Positions 10,090-22,900 of a stretch of DNA of 64,000 nucleotides are shown here, one piece after another. The position numbers and the translations under genes were made by a program. Every line of letters starts with the position of its first letter. The first letter of the stretch is position 1. The notes under the pieces are model-generated. The model was not told the DNA's origin. It ran no database searches and saw only the letters and a program-made list of their open reading frames with translations. Origin of the DNA: Margaritifera margaritifera (taxonomy: Eukaryota > Mollusca > Bivalvia > Unionida > Margaritiferidae). Location: NCBI GenBank assembly GCA_029931535.1, contig JAQPZY010001536.1, positions 1,002,001 to 1,066,000 of the forward strand, given 5' to 3'.

Positions 10090-13000
10090 TTATTATGTCA
10101 CTGATCAAGCAAAAAGCTTGTGCCGTTATGTGAAACAAATCTTGTTCAATAGATATGAATTGATGAGAATCATTGAATAAAATTTATTATATATTTCATA
10201 GTGAGATATTGAAATACATCAGTGGGAGAAAATTATATTGCCACAGTGGAGATATCACTTTTGGAACTACTTTCTATTCCCATTTAGGAAGTATATCTGC
10301 CCTTATGTATGTTATTCAAAACTGTATTTCCATATTTACGCCTATTTCATTTTTTTCCCTTCTGCTTATTGTCTCTATCCCTCCTTTCCTCTCTCTCTCT
10401 CTTCCTCCACATCAGGATGAACAGATCTTAAAATGTGTCAACTGTGGACCCTCTAGTGTACATTTATACAATCAATGATGTACCATCAAGAAATGCCTAA
10501 AAACGAACTCCAAACAGTAAAAAGTAGACTGCAAGTATTAACTTTTTATAATTAGTTTTCTACATGAATCATGGAAACAGTCAGTGACTGAACCTACATG
10601 ACCTGTTGCTATGTGTCATCCATAAAGTATTGTATATCTGTAATACCTGTAACGCTCTACGACAAACGGTCCACATATTTAAGAAAAAAAATCGTGATTA
10701 AATATAGTAATTTTTTAAGTAGCAATTTTAACTCGCATCACAATCGTGTTTGAAACTGATGGATAAATCGGCCATTGATTAGTGTCGATTGCAAACCGAA
10801 ATTAAATGAAAATCGAAAATTGGATGCAGTGTCAGCTACCAAACTAGATTGCAAGCTTGCGAAGACCACACAAAAATTCCCATTGGAATGCAGACTATAC
10901 AATGTTTCCACTTCACTAGTCAAATATTTCCGTATATTTACTAAAATAACGTAGATATCCTTTATATGGCACACAATACCAAAGTCTATGGCATTCAACG
11001 TCATAATTGTTTCTGCAAAATTCCATTTTTTAGTACACTCATGGTGGATCTTTTATGTCCATTACCATATTAGTCTTCCCTGAAGCAGATGATTAAATTT
11101 ATTTATTTATTTTCTTTTTAAATTTGTGTTTGTGGTATCGTATTATAAGAAAAGATAATTTGTCTGAATTTAATATGTAACAATACTTGCGTGTAGTTTT
11201 ATAAAACGAAAAATTCATCTCAGTCATTTCTTGAGAAACAAAAGAATTTTCGCCTTCCTTGTAGGAACTGGAGGTCAGAATCTCATGCTGCTGTTTGTAC
11301 TTATGTGGATTATGGGAAATATATGACTACTTTTCAATTTCCAAAAGATAAAAAAGGACAAAAGAAACCAACGATAATTGAGAAAAATATCATTCATTAT
11401 CACACTTATTAATATTTAGGTAAGTTAACACTTCTAACAAAGAAACATGTGAATGGAAAAAGAAAAAGAAAAGAAAGAAAAGAAATAGCCTGAATTGGTC
11501 AGAACAAGTATTGAAAAGGTGCATGTTCAAACATACGAGAAGGGTCGCGTGTAAAGTAGATATATAGTAATAAAATGCGGCGGTGAAATTTCAAAGGAAA
11601 AAACGGGTCAAAAACTGCATCTTTTAATCCTACTATTTGAGTAATAAAGGTTTAAAATCGTACTGAAAACTTGGGAAACATTATCACATGCTAATGTTAA
11701 CAAAATGGTGAATTTCAAAACATGTCTTTCGTATAGTGCAAACTTATAAATTTTTACCCTTGCACACAACTTTTGGAATCTTTTATTGCTCAAATCTGTG
11801 CCAATAAAACTGTACAAGTTTCGATATCGAAATAGAATGGACGTATAAAATCTTATCAAGATTAAACAAGATGCAATGAGCGTTACATTTTGCATATACA
11901 TGGGGCCTTACATACACAGCATTTGGCAAATTCATGATGACATGTAATGGAGGCTGCCATATTGGCCTTCCAGTCGATACAGTCCCATAACTGAGAGTTC
12001 TATTACACATGACGCATATCTGTAACCCAATGGCTATGAAACTTTAGATATAGAGAGGATATTTGTAGTCGGTACTGTTAATAGCAAAGAAAATTCCTAA
12101 ATGATCGTGAAATACTTAAGATTAAATGCCTTATTTCTTTCTTTATATTTCATTCCTTGTCTTCTCTCCTTCCACTGCATGAAGTTCTGTAATATTAATC
12201 CGCCGATCATTTATCTTCCTGTATTATCAGTCCTTCGTTCTTAATACCCATGTCAAGATAATGAAAAGTACTTAATATTAGCTATATATCCTAAATATAC
12301 CTTATATTTATGCACAAATGGGACATATATTGATCTTGCTTGTAAGTATTAAAACCATTGTAGGTGTTGGATGTGTTTCCGCAAGTGTGTGAAAAGGCAC
12401 ATCCGGCAAGGCAAGATTGTGGTTCAATAGAAGAAATCACAAATTTTAAGAAAATTACGAACTGGTCAGTTGAGATATATGAGAAATTGCATACTTTAGA
12501 AGAAGATAGTTCCTTCAACTCTGCTGGATGTTACTATTATCACTAACCGTTAATGTTAAAATAAGCATAGCGCAACATGCACAGTGACGGTGAATATAAC
12601 ACGTATACATGTATAGCTCCATGTGTTTTTCTACAGTGGATTCTACGGTGTGTCGAATAGGCCACGTTTAGATAAAGAGTTGACACTTATTTGTAAAATT
12701 AGTTATATACATGTTAGTGGTGCTTAAATTACATTTTGTTTGGTTTTTGTAATCAGTAGTTATTGATATTGTTTTGTGTGACATTTGAACACAGGTAAGT
12801 TAGTTTTTATCGTCGTGCAGTGTAGTTTTTTGCAAAGACATGGGGTGCTTTAGAAAGCAGGATACAAGGAAGCGATTTAATGTAGCTGGTGGTCTGCATG
12901 GGCCACCAATTAAAATATTGACCAACTAATATGGCAAAGGTGATGTGCAACAAATGATATTGAAACTAGCATGTTATTTACCTTTACATGTCGCTTTATG

Positions 13001-15620
13001 GTAATTACATTAAATGTCATGTACCCAACAATGATTTATACGGATCTGGCAATTGGGCTTGGTAATTGTTGTCCTCTGCATATATCAGGTACCTTCAACA
13101 GCACCTATGTTGTCATAGCGTGGTCATTTCAGTGGAAAGAAACTATGGTAACAGCAGAAATTAATAGATCATGGATAGGTCACCACTGTACTCTCAATCG
13201 TTCTGGAGCCTGGAATAGAACATATGATCACAAAGATGTGAAGTCAGTGTGTTACCGTTATACCATTCAGACTTGACAATATTTTCATGTACATTAATAT
13301 CGGAGGTTCCTGTCATTTATTTATAAGTGAATGTAATTTGGCTAAGTACCAGAGAGTTACACTGGACACACTGGCCAGTATTATTACTGTCTCAAGATTT
13401 TTTCTTTTAATGCTTAGTATATGCATATATGATAATAAGATGGCAATTGCAATAGTTTCCAAATTATGAACTGGGGCTATATCCAGAAAAGAGCTGGGAT
13501 ACAGATAAACTGCAAGGGCCAATGCTAGTCACATGTTTAACTTGGAATTATCAGGGTCACAAACTGTATACTGTATAAAAATTGAAACTGGTCATCTCAA
13601 TTATTTACATATTGTGGCTTAAGGTGCAAGTCCCCACAGTGTAGAATTGAAGACAGTAAACAATGATTGTTGCACATTGTAATGTGTGTATTCATGGTAA
13701 TTGATGGCTCACTATCAACAATCCTGAAGCTTCTTATTCCTTACATATCTTTTCGTGTATTTCTAACACAATAGTAAATATGTTACACCTCTTCACAGTC
13801 CAGGCCCATTTTCATTTCCATAAGTGTCTCAGTGTCAGATAATGTCCTGTAACATCACATTCATCACATATATATTGTGTGTTTTGGAGATGAGTTTCCA
13901 CAAACACTCTTTCACAAAAGAAACATAAAAGGAAAATATCAGACCACACTCATACATTTTGTACATTTTTCCTTGAACCCATTACAAGAATACCAAGAAA
14001 GTGGTTTGAGATTTAAAATCAAGACTCATTAATGAAATGTGATAAGAAATGATAACTTGCGGGGGAAAGGGTTAACTTAATTAGAGGCTTTTCAAGCAAT
14101 GCAAGAATATAATTTCGTCAAGATGACGTTGCCTTACACTTTGTGTGTTTTTTTCTGGGGAGCAAGGGTATGATGTCATGAGCGTCATATGGAAGGCACA
14201 GGTAATAGGGTTAGATTTTCATATGGGAAGCAAAGGGTTAATTAGTAAAGAATAGAAAACTAAATTGCCATTTGTGATCAGAAGATTTGACCTGATAGAC
14301 AGATTGATAGATAGATGTACAGAAAGACGTATGAACAGAAAATATGAAAATATTGCAGATTGTTCATTTTGGGGATCATCATAATGTTTGGGACTGAATA
14401 TTGTCTCACTATTATTATTACCAAAATACATGTACAACTGTATCATTGTGTTTATCATCAAAATCTGCTTATGGCCAGTACAGGCCTCCCTACCTTTTTG
14501 TAGGAACTAATGTCAAGGCTGTTCAGGACTGACAAAACTCCAGCTTGTGTTCATTTTCTCAAAGTTTTATACAAATTCCACTTCTCTTTGCCACTAAATT
14601 GATTATTCATAAGTGTCAGTGACATTTATTTTTCAGTGCATCCAGACTTCATATTGCTTTACACAGCATCAAACTCTATGTACAGAAAGGTATGGAATTT
14701 TTTTGGTTATATTATAAATTATTTTTTCACACATTCAATGCTAAGTGTTACAGGATACTTAATTTAAGGAAATAAGACATTATTATCACAAATGTTACCC
14801 TATTCTTCACAACCAGAGTACTATCCCCCACCGATCTGTACTAAATTGTGCATTACTACTTGCCCTTAACACACTTTTATGAAGAATTTTATTTAGTTCA
14901 CATTACAATCAAGACATATATTAGATTGACATCAGCCAGTAACCACAACAAAAGGAAATAAAGGGGCCAAGTCATATGGAACATTCTCATCACTGTCAGA
15001 TGCGAGTTGAATAACTTCGACTCTTTAAACGAGATTTGGAGGTAATCGTAGTGATACTACTCAAATTGGTAAGTTTTTGGCAGACGAACATCCTGTTATA
15101 TGTGCAAAGAACAGTATTATTACAAGATAGATCTTGAAAATAACACTTAACAATGTTTCAAAAAAAATTATATTCCTGCACGTTTATTTTTGAATGTTAT
15201 TCCTGCAACTTTGTAATGAAAAAAAAGTGGATGAAATCATTTGGTTTTAATTGTCTGCAGCTATTGCTTGTGTTGCTGTTAGTGATGGCACGTCATCCAT
15301 TCATTGTGACGTTATGAAGTTATGATGTAATAACAACCACAGGCTTGAGCGCTGTTCAAAATGGCCATTATTTATGTCTGAGGTGTTTTCCTAGCATGTG
15401 ATGGAAAAGGCAGAGGATGTTCCGATTGGGGGCCTATTTTGCTATTCTCTTAACGTTCATACGTGCCCACTAAACTGGTCAGCGCAGGGATAATGTCCAA
15501 AATTGGACAGTGAATCACCAGATAGCAGACACGCTTACTTAGCGGTGATTGTGCAGAGTGTATTGAGCACATTGCTGTCAGTTGCGTCACGCTTCCTGTA
15601 CTCGTGAGACTGCAGATAAC
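10090..15620. other. 5.5 kb without a recognisable gene
   Basis: No exon with supported homology or convincing splice-site context was found on either strand. A few open frames of about 100 codons (for example 12971-13276) have no known motif. No transposon ends were recognised, so this is probably old intergenic sequence. Confidence 0.4.
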
Positions 15621-15890
15621 GAGCATTCTCCAAATTTATCATTAAAACATAAACAATTCAGGATACCTTGGATTTTTATCATTAACTAAAATCAAAATGT
15701 TCAGAATACCTCGCATTTTATTGTTAAAACAAACCTTTTTGAAATACCTCAAATTTTATCCTTAGCTATAATTAAATTATTGGATATCCCCCAATTTAAT
15801 CGTTAAATAAAATTAAAATGTTCAGATATTCTCGGATTTTATTGTCAAAAATGTATTATTAAGTCCTATAATATCCTCTAATGTTAAGTG
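15620..15890 (+). repeat. degenerate ~57-bp tandem repeat, about four units
   Basis: Successive segments share 'GGATTTTATCATTAA' or 'GCATTTTATTGTTAAAACA', then 'AATCAAAATGTTCAG' and 'ATACCTC' in the same order. Divergence is high. Confidence 0.6.
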
Positions 15891-17429
15891 AACTGGCTCA
15901 AGGTTTGATTTTTTTTTGGAAAAAAATCAAATTTATTATATGTTTTCATTGGAGAAATAAAAACTGTTGCCAAAATTAGAACCTTGTATCATCTTTCTTC
16001 CCTTCTCTCCATTCCTCCTTTTCCTTTCTCCTGCCTTTAAAAGAAAAAAAAAGATAAAAATACATAAAAGCGTTTAATTTCAAAATCATTAAAATAAAAA
16101 AATATAATAAAAAAGAAATAATAAAAAAAAGCTAAAAAGTAAAAAAATAACAATAACAAATTCCCATACCATTCTGTTTCATTAAATCTTCCTTTTTTCT
16201 TAATCTCCTTTTTGTAGCATGTTACTACGCTATTTACAACAATAAAAACATCCATCTTTACTTTTGTGATTATCATGAAAATAGAACCATTTGAAGCTGT
16301 ACTCGTTACAGAGTGGACACTGTTTAAAGCTAGCAAATGTGGTCTGTTTTTCTTTCTTTGTCGGAAATTTAATGATGTATTCATCATTATTTAGCTTTAG
16401 GATATTCATTGGTAGTACAATGTTTCAAGTAAATTCTTTCAGACATATTGTTGTAAAAATCTGCAATTTTGTGAAATCTAAAAAATAATTAAAAATGTTT
16501 TAATATTTGTGTATAGTTTTATAGTTACAAAAACGTGTCTTTACAATTATTTTAAAAATTCAATTTAAATCTTAATTAATATAAAGTATGTACATATTTT
16601 GCTGCAAACAATACATTGATCATACCACTGAAAAACTTCACTGTGACGCATTCATATTATGTAACATGATGTTAGCGTCACTATGCATATAAAAAATGAG
16701 CTATAAATAGACATTTGTTAAAATACCTATTGAGGGTGTTTTCATTTACATCCATGCTTAGATAAAAAAAAAATTATACTAAAACTTTGTGCTGGTTTTA
16801 AACAACTTTTTTAGAAAACATTTTGATCCTTTTTTTAAAAAGATTCATTTTTACATATTATTATATTGTCATAATTTACAATGATATCATAGAATTGTGA
16901 TGTCATAACATTGTGACATCATAACATAAGTTATTTATAATAAGAAACATTATTTTTAGATCTTAAAAATGAAAAAATGGGAATGAAACTAAAAAACAAA
17001 GATGTTTTCGTTTGCGTCCGCACTTTGATCAAGTTTATTTTTGCTAAAAAAAACTGTGTTTGTTTTCTATGTTTTTCATCAACAGAAAGCACAACTTATT
17101 TTTCTTGGATTGAAAAATTACTATCATGTGACCTATAGGTATAAAAAGGTGAGAGATTTTTTTCAAAAGCATGTTTTATAAATTGATGAAAAGTAGAGAC
17201 ATGTATAATGATCGAATATTGATATAAAGACAACAGCTATCAGATTATCTTCTTCTGTAAGTATTATGTTGTTTTTTTACTAGATGTAAAATTTGGTAAA
17301 ATATGTTTTACTTCAAAATATTTTTGTACGGTATATAAAGACTTGAAATGTTTTTGGTACATAAAAAGATATATAAAGTATATATAAAGAATTATAAACT
17401 ACATTATTTTCATTTTAATACATAATAAT

Positions 17430-18388
17430 GATTGAACAAGATTCTATGGAAACAGAATCACAAAATATTTTCTATATTGCTAAACAACCTGGAACCTATT
17501 CAGATCTTATAAAACTGTAACAATTATTAAAAGATAAAGGCTGTAAAGTAAGTTTATATGAAATTAACAAATGGCTAAAAAAATAACCTAGTTTTTCAGT
17601 ACAAAGAAATGTGATACAAAAAAACAGAAAAAGCAAATAAATTGATTTCAAATGGTATTAATTATATGTGGGATGGGGATTTAGCAGGTGTAAGTAATTT
17701 AAAAGAATATAATAATGATTACAAATTTGTATTAGTTATTGTATATGATTTTTCACGTAAAGCTTTTGTACAAACTTTAAAAAATAAAAAAAATACTAAT
17801 ATTATTGATGCATTTCACATTGTTCTAGAACAAAACAATAATATAACCCCCAAATATAACAACCGTTAGAAAGTAGTCAATTTATGAATCACTTTCATCA
17901 AAAATTTTTACACCAGAAGAAAATTTTTCATATTGGTAGTCTTAGTGATTACAAAGCTGCTTTTGCTGAACGATTTATTCATTCTCTAAAAAATTTACTT
18001 TGTCATTACTTTGAAGATAAACAAACTTTAAAATATTTAGATATATTAGAAGACTTTTTTTCAAAATTATTGCAGTACACCTCATTCTAGTTTGATGAAA
18101 GTGAAATCGATGAAAAAATTTGGAAAAATATGGCAGCACCCGATAAAAGAAAAATATTAAGTAAAAAGAAAATATCAAGTAAAAATAAAACATTTTTATT
18201 TCAAATTGGAGATAATGTACGTTCAATTTTAAAAATGAACATTTCAAAGAGATTATGAACAAAAATGGACTGAATAAATATTTATTATTATACACGGGTC
18301 TATTAGAAATGGTAGAAAAGTTTATAAAATTAAAGATTATGCAGGTGATCCATTACCAGGTCCTTTTTATGAATTTGAAATGCAAAAA

Positions 18389-18460
<72 letters not shown>

Positions 18461-18612
18461 AACTGCTGCTTGGAAAATATATAAAATTGTCAAAACTAGA
18501 CCTAAAAGAGGATAGAAGAAGCATTAGTACATTGGTTAGGATGGCCTAAATAATTTGATAGTTGGATTGATGCTTCCAGTATAGAATCCACTTCATTATC
18601 ATCATTACCATA
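17430..18612 (+). pseudogene. Polinton/Maverick integrase with chromodomain, decayed
   Basis: The reading frame moves between stops, but the order of parts is that of a Polinton DDE integrase. The N-terminal part (17430-17640) has several stops. The catalytic core then shows 'YMWDGDLAGVS' (first Asp codon near 17672) and 'FVLVIVYDFSRKAFVQTLK'. The region expected to hold the second Asp (about 17860-17880) is broken by a stop and frame change. The Glu block 'YKAAFAERF' (Glu codon 17968-17970) is kept. Next comes a C-terminal block with 'VYKIKDYAGDPLPGPFYEF' (near 18320-18380). A TA microsatellite interrupts the gene there. Beyond it, 'VHWLGWPK' and 'FDSWIDA' mark a chromodomain (18461-18612) with a stop between them. 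In Polintons this enzyme inserts the element, often with 6-bp target duplications. This copy cannot be functional. Confidence 0.8.
18390..18458. repeat. (AT)n microsatellite inside the integrase remnant
   Basis: A run of about 69 bases of alternating A and T. It sits exactly between the integrase C-terminal block and the chromodomain, so it arose or expanded within the former coding sequence. Confidence 0.97.
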
Positions 18613-19046
18613 AATTAGAAATTGTTTTGTACACATTATTTAGAGTTTTTTATGTTTGTTTAAGTTAGAAAAAAATATACATAACTAATAATAACATTGA
18701 TAAAAAAAATAATGTCCATAGAATAATCTTTTAGACCAATACCTGCTGAAAATGAAAGATTGCCTCCTAAAGATACTAGCCTGTTTTTTAATTCCGATAT
18801 ACATACTACTCTACTTCTTCTAAGCCCTATAGCATTTCCAAACCTAATGAAAAAGTACCTTGAAATTTTAAAATATTAAGAAGAATTGTACTTGTTTTCA
18901 TTTTATAATTAGGTTTTTTAAATAGAAAAGAAAAAAATAATGATTGATAAAATATATCCTTTCATATCAGTTATTTTGCTTGCTTTGATTATTATAATTG
19001 TTATTATCTTTTTTGCTTTTTTTGTTTAAAAAAATATAAATATAGG

Positions 19047-19157
19047 ATGCATGTTTTATTTATTATAATTCCTATTATGATTATGCATGTTGCTTTGATC
19101 TTATTTATTCTTTTTGCATTGATTATTCTTATCTTTGTTGTAGAGTTTTGCACTTAA
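19047..19157 (+). CDS. small hydrophobic ORF (36 codons), Polinton remnant?
   Basis: ATG to TAA encodes a peptide that is almost entirely Ile, Leu, Val, Phe, Met and Ala, for example 'IIIPIMIMHVALILFILFAL', so it would form one membrane span. Polintons often carry small membrane-protein genes between the integrase and the capsid genes. In sequence this AT-rich, such a frame can also arise by chance. Confidence 0.2.
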   Translation: MHVLFIIIPIMIMHVALILFILFALIILIFVVEFCT

Positions 19158-19369
19158 TAATTGTTTTCTTTAAAAAAGTATAAATACATGCTTGTTTTAT
19201 TGCATTAACTGTATGATTATTCAAGTTTATAGTGATGGTTCTGAAAATTTAAAACTTTTTCTTAAAATTAATGCACATTTTTTAAAATTCAATTAAGTTT
19301 AGAGTTTGATTTTTAACAGAGGATTGGTAAATTCGTTTAATTGCTTGTACAATTTATAAAAACAAAATA

Positions 19370-19620
19370 ATCTGATTACTACACCCGATAATATTTTTGT
19401 AGAAATATTTTGTAATTTAACTGATGCTGAAGAAAATAGAAAAAATTCTTCTAAAAGTCAAGTTTTAAATACCATGTTCATTAGTAAGTCAAATTTAGTA
19501 CAAGGTTGTTATATATCACATAGTTTTGGATTTAAAAAGGGTAAAAAAATAAACATATAATTTTATTGAATTTAAACTTAGTTTACAACACCCTTTAGGA
19601 TTCAATTTACCGTATATCTT
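19370..19620 (+). pseudogene. possible Polinton capsid-associated gene remnant
   Basis: One frame runs through 'DNIFVEIFCNLTDAEENRK' and 'SNLVQGCYISHSFGFKKGKK', then after a stop and a shift 'NFIEFKLSLQHPLGFNLP'. The layout is reminiscent of a short Polinton/adinto-like structural protein that typically ends in a phrase like 'vEi.l.d..G'. The resemblance is weak; the position between integrase and capsid-like remnant is the main support. Confidence 0.25.
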
Positions 19621-19735
19621 GGGACACTGTATATGTTGGGACACCATAAATTAATTTTTAAAGTAATTTTTTTGTGCACTGTAAGTTCTGGGACAGATCG
19701 TTTTCTTCGAGTCGTAAGTTTTGGGACACCTTTAG
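19608..19735 (+). repeat. four short units ending in TGGGACA
   Basis: GTATATCTTGGGACA, GTATATGTTGGGACA, GTAAGTTCTGGGACA and GTAAGTTTTGGGACA occur within 130 bases. They look like a small degenerate repeat cluster. Confidence 0.6.
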
Positions 19736-20686
19736 AATCATGATATTGATGCTTAGCTGGTAAAAAAAAATGCACTCAAACTTATATTTTATTAAATAAA
19801 TAAAATAAAAACTGATGTCAGTGTTGTTTGTTTACACTTTTCTTCTAAACTGCAAACTTTTGAAGAACAAAATTTGATAAATCTATGGGCAATATAGAAG
19901 ACTAGATGTTTGCACTACATATAAAATACGTGCAAGTCAGAGCAACCCGTACTTGTATTATATTTTGTTTTGCTGTATAAACACTGTTGATGCAATAAAA
20001 GTTTTGAGTTGATTTATATTTGCCTTTTTCATAAGCCAGATCTAATTCCCAAGTAATATTTACTCAGTTATCTGCCAGTGCAAATCCCTTAGCTTGTATA
20101 GGCAGCCTCACTTTGTTTTCCCAACCCTTTGATCGAGCTGCAAAGTTGATACTTGTTCAGTGCCAAGTAGAGTCCTATATTCAGCTGACAGAATTTATTT
20201 GAACTTCCTGTGATCATGCTGCACAAGTGACACCTGTTCAGTTGTAGCAAATCCTTTAATACTGGTACATTTCACAATATATGCTCAAAGTGACACTTAC
20301 AAATCTGACTGTTCCACTGTTTCAATTTATTTTCAAAATTCCTGTGAATACTGCTAAAAAGAAACCAAAGCCGACTTCCCTTGGTTGGCCGACTTTGTAT
20401 ATAAAAAATCTGCTATAATTTTTGCTGACACAAAATAAGACTCAATTTAGAACTTAAGAAATGACAAGATGTCTTCATTTATTACAAAAAGTCATCAAAT
20501 TTTCTTAAGTCAACCTGATATATGGTAATCAGAATTACTTTGAGGTCATGGAAATAATTCATTAATTTAAAATGTCATAGATCGACAAGAATCAGCCTTG
20601 AAAAAAATATATATATAAAAGGAGAAGGCCTTAAAAGAAAAGAAAATTACTGATTTTAAATGGCTTAATAAGAAAAGTATAAAAAG

Positions 20687-20745
20687 GGGCCGTAATCCTA
20701 AGAAAAGTATAAAAAGAGGCCGTAATCCTAAGAAAAGTAATAATC
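20687..20745 (+). repeat. ~31-bp tandem repeat, two units
   Basis: 'AAGAAAAGTATAAAAAG' followed by 'GGCCGTAATCCT' is repeated directly, with a partial third start. It lies in A-rich, Lys-coding-like sequence, possibly a former basic core-protein gene. Confidence 0.7.
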
Positions 20746-20887
20746 TATTACTAAAAGGAAAAGGTCTGAAAAAAATCTAAAAAGAGACAGCAGATAATAA
20801 AAACAAGAAAATAAAGGAAAAGGAAAACATAAAAGAAGATAAATTCAGAGATTAAATTCAGATACTTATCTATTGTAAAAAAAAAAA

Positions 20888-21150
20888 TGGCTTTCTTTGA
20901 TAATCTAATGAAAATTTTTCTTTACCAAAAGAATTAGGTCTCTTTTCAAAAGCTAATAATCAACTAAGTGCCCAGTCTTATCAATTTGAATATGTAAAAC
21001 CTTAATCTCCTGTTTCTTATGTTGAATTTATTGCTAGTGATCAAAATTTAGATCATTACATTGCTCTGAATTTAACAGCCTTATCATTTCAGATGAAAAT
21101 TACTAAATCAGATGGTACTATTATAACTGTTTTAGATAAAGTAACTACTA
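20888..21150 (+). pseudogene. Polinton capsid-like protein, N-terminal remnant
   Basis: With one stop at 21003-21005 the frame gives 'SYQFEYVKP' then 'SPVSYVEFIASDQNLDHYIA', 'LNLTALSFQMKITKSDGT' and 'IITVLDKV'. The phrase order (aromatic-rich leader, 'DHYI.L..T.L...MKI...DGT') matches the start of Polinton structural proteins of the jelly-roll (F54H12.2-like) group. Homology ends abruptly at about 21155, where composition and coding strand change. The gene is therefore truncated as well as broken. Confidence 0.5.
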
Positions 21151-21156
21151 TTACCT

Positions 21157-21992
21157 GGGTTAAGTTCTTCAAACTTGTTCAGTATCGCCTTGGTAACCTG
21201 CACCGGAAATTCAACGTCACCAATACTGAGTTTGTTCAGAACGAATCAGATATTGTTTGTATTGTTGCGGCTGATGTGTATTGTCGTGCGTGGGATGTAA
21301 TGCGGACACGAGTGCCCATTTAAAAAATTAATTGTCATTGTTTTGTACATTTCTTACCAACCATGGTAGAACATAGTCTGGTGCTGGTATATAATTCGAT
21401 ACACAAAATGGCATGTTTGGGGAAATATGCAGTTGAACTTCCATACATCTGTCAAGAGTCCATCCCAAGCCGGTGTTGGTCCATTTTTCCAACATGTGGA
21501 TAATATTTTCAGTACCTTCATCAACTGCTTCATTGATATCCTTGGCGTCATTGCGGTTTGTGATATAAGTGGACCCCATGAAGCCACGAGGTTGTGGTTT
21601 TAAATCCATCCTTGTCTGATGACTTGCGATTAAGCGGCAGAGTCAAATGTGCATGGACAATAATATCCGCTTTAATACTGGGGGTGTCAGAGCATTGTAA
21701 GTTCTATATGATTTCCGGGTGCATATTTGATAAAAGTTTTATAATGTCTTCTCTTGGCGCGTATGTACATGTTTGAAATAATCGCACAGTAATCTACATA
21801 CTTGTCCTTATGCTTGCATAACTCAAACTCGGGGACTTCTTGTTCATAAACATATGCTGCTGTTGCCAGTGTAACTGGTTGTTGCAGTTGAGGAACTGGT
21901 TGTAGTTCAGTTACGTCAGCTTTTCGCATATGGCTTGGTATTCGTATCCCAAGCTGTTGTGCGAATTTCCTCAGTTGATTCACAGTTGGCAT
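21157..21992 (-). pseudogene. Polinton-type family B DNA polymerase, N-terminal part
   Basis: On the minus strand the first frame (21992 down to 21687) starts with a SAP/Rho-N-like helix-hairpin, 'TVNQLRKFAQQLGIRI' then 'RKADVTEL', a common N-terminus of large Polinton polymerase ORFs. After a frame change, 21609-21328 holds 'GSTYI', 'WTNTGLGWTLDRCMEVQLHI' and 'NYIPAPDYVLPWLVRNVQNN'. These match the conserved block that precedes the exonuclease domain of protein-primed Polinton polymerases. Beyond a further frame break, 'KWALVSALHP' and 'GDVEFPVQVTKAILNKFEEL' continue the same block to about 21157. There the gene is cut off. The exonuclease and palm domains are absent from the window. Confidence 0.6.
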
Positions 21993-22159
21993 ACTGTTAT
22001 ATAAGGTGAAATCTTTGTCTAATTGTAAATTCTGTCAATACATTATTTAAGAATTTTTACTTTACCAGGTTTGGAAATGGGAATTGCCTCAATCATGGCT
22101 TTTATTTAATTTACTTCTGTATTATTTTCATCAATGTCATCGGGCGTGTTAACGTTGGG

Positions 22160-22900
22160 TATTTCCGCAATAGGTTCTATTGCTGTTGCTCAGGCGTATC
22201 TTTGACAGTATGCGTGATAACACTTGCAAACAGATCCGCATGCTCAGCAAAGTTGATTACGAGACTTTACTCCAATACCACATTTGAGGCATGGTCAAGC
22301 ACCCAGACCAACACGTAACGTGAGCAAATGTGATTTACAGTATTCGTAATACAGTATTCGTAATGGCATGTTCTGCCACAGAGTTCGTGTTTTCCAAAGC
22401 ATACACCTTTGCATTGATTTCATCCTAATGCCATTGAACTTCTGATATACTTAAAAACTGTATTCTATAATAGACATAATCATCTGTGTTTTCACAGATG
22501 TTTTCAATTGATGGTGTACGTAACTTTAGGCGTATGTAATCTGCAGCGGGTACAATAGTTAGTGCAGTTGCTCGCAGTGGATAGTGTTTGATTGTACGAC
22601 CCTTTGCTGTAAAAGACTTTTCATTTGTCATTGTAATTTCCAAATTCTTGGCAGTGCAACATAAACAAACTCATTCACTAGGCAGCAGCAACTGAGGATC
22701 AAAGTCAAATAGATCTTTGGGTTCGAATATAATTTTCTTCAATTCGGTATTTGGCCAAGTCACCATATACGGAGATACTATACAGACTTGTAAATGACCG
22801 CCACTTGTACAATGGCATCCGATAATGTAAAATGCTGTGTACTGTTTTATGTATATTGATGCCATAGTTTTTGTGTCTTTGCACAAGAATCTCTTTTAAA
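22160..22900 (-). pseudogene. broken minus-strand coding sequence of the same element, Cys-rich
   Basis: Two longer frames (22886-22671 and 22643-22425) and a Cys-rich stretch (about 22440-22190) run in the same direction as the polymerase remnant and lie upstream of it. The Cys-rich part shows 'CFGKHELCGRTCHYEYC' and 'PCLKCGIGVKSRNQLC', spaced like zinc ligands, with a stop in between. The first frame contains 'LQVCIVSPYMVTWPNTEL'. I do not recognise the protein; composition suggests it belongs to the same inserted element. Confidence 0.35.

Noticed and set aside
12971..13276. 101-codon frame with several Asn-x-Thr sites
   Set aside because: Looks superficially like an extracellular domain, but no homology, signal peptide or splice context could be supported.
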